From positions 124,001 through 188,000 of the forward strand of contig JADIIX010000016.1 of the NCBI GenBank assembly GCA_027604505.1: a stretch of DNA of 64,000 bases. Direction: 5' to 3'. Made by a program: the position numbers and the translations under genes. The number at the start of each line of letters is the position of its first letter. Position 1 is the first letter of the stretch. Positions 59,143 through 64,000 of this stretch are shown piece by piece. This stretch comes from Gonapodya sp. JEL0774 (Eukaryota; Monoblepharomycota; Monoblepharidomycetes; Monoblepharidales; Gonapodyaceae). The notes under the pieces are model-generated. The model searched no databases, was not told the DNA's origin, and saw nothing but the letters and a program-made list of their open reading frames with translations.

Positions 59143-60397
59143 ATGTCCGATCGCGAAGTGCATCCCCATCATCATCACGTGCATCATCGACCTGAGCATG
59201 AGCGCTTTCACAAATTGGCACCTTTCGCGTACGTGGACAAACACGAACCACACAGCGGTAACTCGTCGGGATCGAATCTGGCGCTCATTTTCGGGTGGTT
59301 CGGAGGTAGCATTCGCGTAAGTGAGGTCGCGCGGCCGCTTTGTTATTCGCTACTGGTTCTCCGAGGGTTGCATTCCATAGCATGTCGCGAAATACGTTCC
59401 GCTATATCACAAGCGAGGATACAGAGTGATCGTTGTCACAAGTTCTTTTGATTCGCAACCGGATTGGTTCCGAACCTTTGCTGACGCGGTAGGTCTTCAG
59501 TCAAGACATTCACAACTTGGCTTTCAACGATGTTTGTCACAATAGGATGCTGGTGTTCCTCCCTTCATTCCGATAGCCGATTACGTAGTGGCACATTTTT
59601 CCTCGGCACTGCTTCCTGCAGAAAGTTCCACGGACTCGCAGTCCGCTCTTATCGCTCCGAACCATGTTGCTGTTCACGTTTTCTCAAACGGTGGAACGAG
59701 TCAGTTTTACTATTTTTTGCAAGCCATGAAACGGATTGGGAAACGGTTGCATGCTAAGGTATTGAATACGTCGACCTAACCGTTTTGATCTCCGTTGTGT
59801 CTTACCCGCGTGAAACACTACAGGCTCTAATCGCCGATTCCACACCCTCAGCGGGTGCAACTGTCAACGCCATGTCACGTTTTTTCCTTGGATCCCTCAA
59901 TTACCGCCCCACGACTTTAAATCTTTTGTTTGCTAAAGCCGTTGCCACCATTGTCTTTGTGATCCTTCACACCATGCGGATCACTGCTGGTGGATTATTC
60001 CGGATGGCCTGGATGTTACGCTTGACGCAAAAGAAAGTGGACATGAGGCAGGAAAATAATGCGGTGGATTTGGGTAGGAAAGCACTTCTTGCGAACGAAA
60101 TGCGTTTGGCGAATCGGTTGTTCGTGTACTCAGATGTGAGACTTTTTTTTTATTGCACCCGATTAACTTGTATCTGTCTCCGCCTTGACTCTCTGTCCAC
60201 ATCCACGCTAGAATGACCAAGTCGTCACGGCTAAAGAAGTCTCGTCCTTTGTAAAACTCACCCGCGACACCCTTAGTTCCAGCCACAAGCCGAGCGGTTC
60301 CATCACAGAGCTTAGATTCGCAAAAAGTGGACACGTAAGACATTTGTGCGAGGAGTATGAAATCCAACTTGCAGAGCTGCTGGACAAGTGCAAGTAG
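59143..60397 (+). CDS. TMEM53/DUF829 family protein
   Basis: Proposed join 59143..59316, 59381..59488, 59546..59758, 59824..60135, 60212..60397 (330 aa). A His-rich N-terminus is followed by LALIFGWFGGSIRHVAKYVP, YHKRGYRVIVVTSSF, and the diagnostic HVFSNGGTSQFYYFLQAM, in which the Ser sits at the alpha/beta-hydrolase nucleophile position. A second half follows with DSTPSAGATVNAM, one hydrophobic helix (KAVATIVFVILHTM), YSDNDQVV and SGHVRHLCEEYEIQLAELL. Phase 0 at every intron. Animal TMEM53 is a nuclear-envelope protein; fungal relatives are uncharacterised and catalysis has not been shown. It ends 175 bp from the convergent neighbour. Confidence 0.85.
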
Positions 60398-60572
60398 TAA
60401 CCATCATTGGTGGTTCTCAAACCACGTAATTTTGGAATGAAGGCTTGCGATTTTTCTCTGGTTCATATGTACTCTACCGGAAACGATTCGAGTGACAATC
60501 AACTTTTGTTGTAAACTGATGCATTTGCAAAATGAACAGTCGTCTTTATCTTACATGGTTTCACCATTCGCC

Positions 60573-63500
60573 TCACACATCTACTTCCATTTCCTCGTCA
60601 TCTTCCTCTTCTCCATCCCCATCCGCATCTTCCTCTTCCTCCGAGAACTCCTGGACCTCCACCCCACCATCTGTCCCAACTCCCCCACCAGAACCCCACT
60701 GCCCCGTCCCTGTTTCACCAAAGCTCTCCACTAGGGGACTCATCACCATACCCTGACCGATCCACGCCGGAGAGAAAGGCTGCCCACCAACGTTCCCCGT
60801 AGAGCTGCCCTGCCTGCTCAATGCAAGCCGGTGCACAGGTGTCGACGGAGACTCCGGACCCTCGGGCGCAGCACCGTGTGGCCGGAATGAAAGTCTGATC
60901 TTGGTTCCACTGGTACCGGCACTGCCGCTGGAAATACTTCCTGCAACAGGAGAGCGGTCCAAGTTCGCAACAGACGGGATCTTGGGCCACCCGGGATCGC
61001 TCTGCAGCGGACTTCCCATGGCGCTCACCGTAAGATCTGACAAAGACGTGGGCCTCGCCAGAGTCTGGAACGTGGCTTGCGCCGGGGTCCCGGCGCCCCC
61101 ACTTGCCAACCCAGACCCAGCGCCTAGTGGGGCAGCCATTCTGATCTTAAACTTGGGCTTCTGTATGGAGTCGATTGTGTCGTGTTGCGACGCCAAGGGA
61201 GGCTGCATCACATTCTGTCCGGTATCACCCTCTGCGCCAAGTGTCGGCCACAGTGCAGGTACAACCATTGGCGACAGTTCTCTCGTTAATCCAACACCAA
61301 CTCCAAGCCCAGTTGCCGACGCTGCCCTTCCTATTGTCCCCGCTCCAATCATTTTCCTCCCTCCCGTAAGTGTTCTCTTCATTCTGCCCGTACCCTCCCT
61401 TCCACCTGGAGCTCTCCCGCCCCTGGTTGATCCCATTTCTCCAGCTGTGACCATCCCTCTTCCCCTTCCCCCTCTCCTCTTTGGTGGCACCACCCTAGTC
61501 CATGGTTCGTAATCGAACCCTACCGCCCCCATTACCCCGCCAAAAATGCCACCACCCACTCTTGTGCTCCCTTCTTTCTCCGGCGTGGCTACGTGGAGCT
61601 TCCCACCTCTCCTCGCCTGCCGAAATAATCTGGAAAAGTGCTGGTCAGATGGGTGGGAAGACATCAGCGCAAGGTCGAGTGCTGAGTCAAGAAGGGATCC
61701 ACGGGAATGAGAGAAGAGACTGCGGGACGACGGAGAATGCAACATAGAGAGATGGGTTGAGAGGCGGGGGAGAATGGTGGGACGACGTGGAAATGCCGGG
61801 GGTGCGGAAGGTGGTTGGGTTGGGCGGGATACAGTAAACTTGAGTTTCAATTTTGGGGGGGAAGCGATTTCGGGTTCACAAGAGGATTGAGATGCTGGGA
61901 TAATGGTGGGACTAGGTGCGACGGTGGGTCGCTGCACCTCTGTGTCATTCGCCTTCTCCATATCCTTTCCCTCCAAGTTCAAGATCTCTTTCCCGCCCAC
62001 CCCAATCTGTTTCAACCCCTCCAAAGCCTTCCTCCACAAGGCGATCGGGTCCGGCGGCGGAGGACGGCCAGCTTCAATGCCTAACGGCACTGGGCCGGGT
62101 TTGACGCGATATGGTGGGGCGATGGAGTTTGCGGTTTCCACGACTTCAGCAGACGTTGAGGAGAAACTGATCGAGGGACCGTTCGCGGTTCCGACATCAA
62201 TTGCTACATCGGTGTCACCGACCACGTCCACATCTCCATCCCCTGTGACAGATGTATCAAGTGTACTGTCAGCTTGCTCATCGCTCAAACCTTTCATAAG
62301 GAGGGCACTACCCGGTGATGCTGATTCTTTTCCTGTCGTGTCTTGTGCTCCGCTCTGTACATGCCATTCGGCCTGCTGCTCCTCCCGCTGAATTGAACCT
62401 TCCGCCCCTTCCGCGGCGGCTTCTCCTCCCTCTCCTTCCCCTACTCCCTCCGTCTTCACTCCCTCCATTTCTTCCTTTCCCATCAACTCCCGCTCTCCTT
62501 GTTCTTCCTTTCCCTCTCTTTCCTCTTGCTCCCCTTGCCGAAGATTGTGCTCCTTCCTAGGCATCTGAACCCACCCACCCTTGATCCAATACTGTAACCC
62601 TCCTTTTCCGATCCTACTTCTTCCCCACTCTATCACATGTTCATGTGCATCTGGCACACCCTCGTCACCGGGGGCGAGATGGGAAGCGATGTAGCCTAAT
62701 CCGGCAAGGCGGCGCGGGAGGGTCAAAGATGTGGGGAAGGAGAGGGTGTATGATGTCGGTGGGAGAGTTGGAGAGGGGGAACGGGAAGGAGAAGGGGATT
62801 GGGAGCGGCGAGAAGGGGAAGGAGACATTCGGGCGGAACCCGGGGATGGAGAACCGGAAGAGGCTGTACAGGGTGATGAGATGCGGCCTGGCAAGGCATC
62901 TTTCAATGCCATGTCCTCCATGTCTTCTTCAACATTTTGTTCGTGGTCTCCTTTCACTCTTTCTTGATCTGGCACCTCCAAGGTCCCATCACTTGTATCA
63001 CGGCCCAGCGCTACTAGAGCCTTTGCGATCCCACTCCCTGAATTGTTTCTCTGTCTGGAACTCGGGCGTCTATACGCTGGTATGGACAAATCCATCGAAG
63101 GGATGAGGAAGTTGAGGAGGGGATTTGTTGGAGGTGCAGAAAGAGGTTCCGCGAGTGCAGGAACTGCTAACGCATTGGTAGGGGGAGCGCCTACTACCGT
63201 GCCGTTTGTTCTCACATTGAGAGCGGAAGAAGCGGAGTCGGGTCCGGCTGTTGTGAGTGGTGGCGCAAAGGGATCGGAAGGGGCCATTCCGTTTGTGGTT
63301 CCGCCTCCACCTCCGCCTGGACCATGCGGTGCCGCGGCAAGGCTGGAGATGATGTCGGTGAGTCCTGTGCAATACAGATGTGGGGGTTTTTATGAATGAC
63401 AAACCAGGTGGTAGCATCGACGCACGAACAACGCCAGTCGGTACTCACCAATAGGGAATGGTCCCGGATCGAGTCGAACAAAGCCACCCTTGACGAGCTT

Positions 63501-63800
63501 TCCATCATTGATGTTGTTCTGGAGTTGCCCATGCCCTTGATACCCTGAGGAGCCCTGTTGACCATGCCCTGGGATGACGAATTCGTACTCGACGGTTGAT
63601 GACGCATGTCCATGGCCGCGTTGGCTGTTGGCGGGGCCACGAAAGGAATGTGGCGTCTGCGCTGACTGCGAGAGTTGGGAAAGTTGAGAGTCGAGGAGGA
63701 GAGAGAAACCTGCAACTGGGTCTGTTGTATTCGGCGAGATATCCGGACAAAGCATCGGCGGACCGTCAGTAGCAGTTTGAGTGTTCTCACAGCTCCACAT
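60573..63800 (-). CDS. large disordered hypothetical protein
   Basis: Proposed complement join 60573..63364, 63449..63800 (1047 aa). The join is supported by GT-AG sites (ATTG|GTGAGT...TGCACAG|GA) and gives PGPFPIG-LTDIISSLAAAP. Two stretches look conserved-like: VKGGFVRLDPGPFPIGLTD in exon 1/2 and EHVIEWGRSRIGKGGLQYWI near residues 340-365; also QHFSRLFRQARRGGKLHVAT and FDYEPWTRVVPPKRRGGRGR. The rest is Pro/Ser-rich or Glu-rich, and the C-terminus is strongly acidic (EEEEDADGDGEEEDDEEME). I do not recognise a family; a chromatin or transcription role would fit the composition but is only a guess. ATG 63800 has an in-frame stop just upstream; ATG 63755 is an alternative. Confidence 0.6.
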
Positions 63801-64000
63801 TCAGGATCAATCCTCCACCCATAATCAGACGTCAGTGCCTTTCAAACGACGTGTTCCTACCGAACTGCTTGATATCTCCCCGCTTCGCACTTAATAAGTT
63901 CAGCCTTCTTCGTCTAGCTGTAACAAGGTCCCACTCGAGGATGTTGCGGCTTCTATGCATGTCATCCCGACTGCTGCAACCACCCCTGCCACACGTGTGA

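Overview
This is a gene-dense stretch of a nuclear fungal genome. Genes lie on both strands, most are split by 1 to 15 short GT-AG introns (about 50-200 bp), and many neighbours are only 60-400 bp apart. Two genes belong to the flagellar apparatus: an IFT74 orthologue and a CCDC42/CFAP73-type coiled-coil protein. A flagellum plus fungal-type genes (Zn2Cys6 factor, Pho85-type cyclin, DUF2015, Pex22-like peroxin) points to a zoosporic, early-diverging fungus (chytrid grade). I cannot fix the species from sequence alone. All exon joins below were built by hand from splice signals, frame continuity and family motifs. For every multi-exon CDS the exon lengths add up to a whole number of codons.

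Left part (1-29 kb): a Zn2Cys6 transcription factor; a very large LisH/Q-rich/WD40 corepressor-like protein; an MDR oxidoreductase with a 10-nt exon; a hypothetical protein; a NIPA-type magnesium transporter; a SET/MYND protein; a 13-exon hexokinase; a PP2A methylesterase with a GC-AG intron; a DUF2015 membrane protein; and a Pho85-type cyclin with a huge low-complexity N-terminus. A gene-poor 3 kb (29.1-32.3 kb) follows.

Centre (32-50 kb): a GC-rich ankyrin-repeat gene; then, on the minus strand, what I regard as the most striking gene, a polycystin-1-like receptor (signal peptide, plant-type LRRs, REJ-like region, GAIN/GPS motif, TM, PLAT, four more TMs) that stops before the TRP-channel half. 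Then come dephospho-CoA kinase, a small basic hypothetical protein, the CCDC42-like flagellar protein, DNA primase large subunit, and a secreted PAP2 phosphatase fused to an autotransporter-associated beta-strand repeat. That last one is a bacterial-type combination now carrying introns and is a strong candidate for horizontal transfer.

Right part (50-64 kb): a 24-base poly-G run, a 10-N assembly gap and a small tandem repeat lie before the exosome helicase MTR4. IFT74 (16 exons), a Pex22-like peroxin and a TMEM53/DUF829 protein follow, the last two divergent from a 98-bp shared promoter. The window ends in a large disordered hypothetical protein. I saw no tRNA, rRNA, CRISPR or transposon genes. 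The genes do not form one pathway; the links are cellular (flagellum: IFT74, CCDC42-like, possibly the polycystin-like receptor; nucleus: MTR4, PRI2, Zn2Cys6, LisH-WD40).
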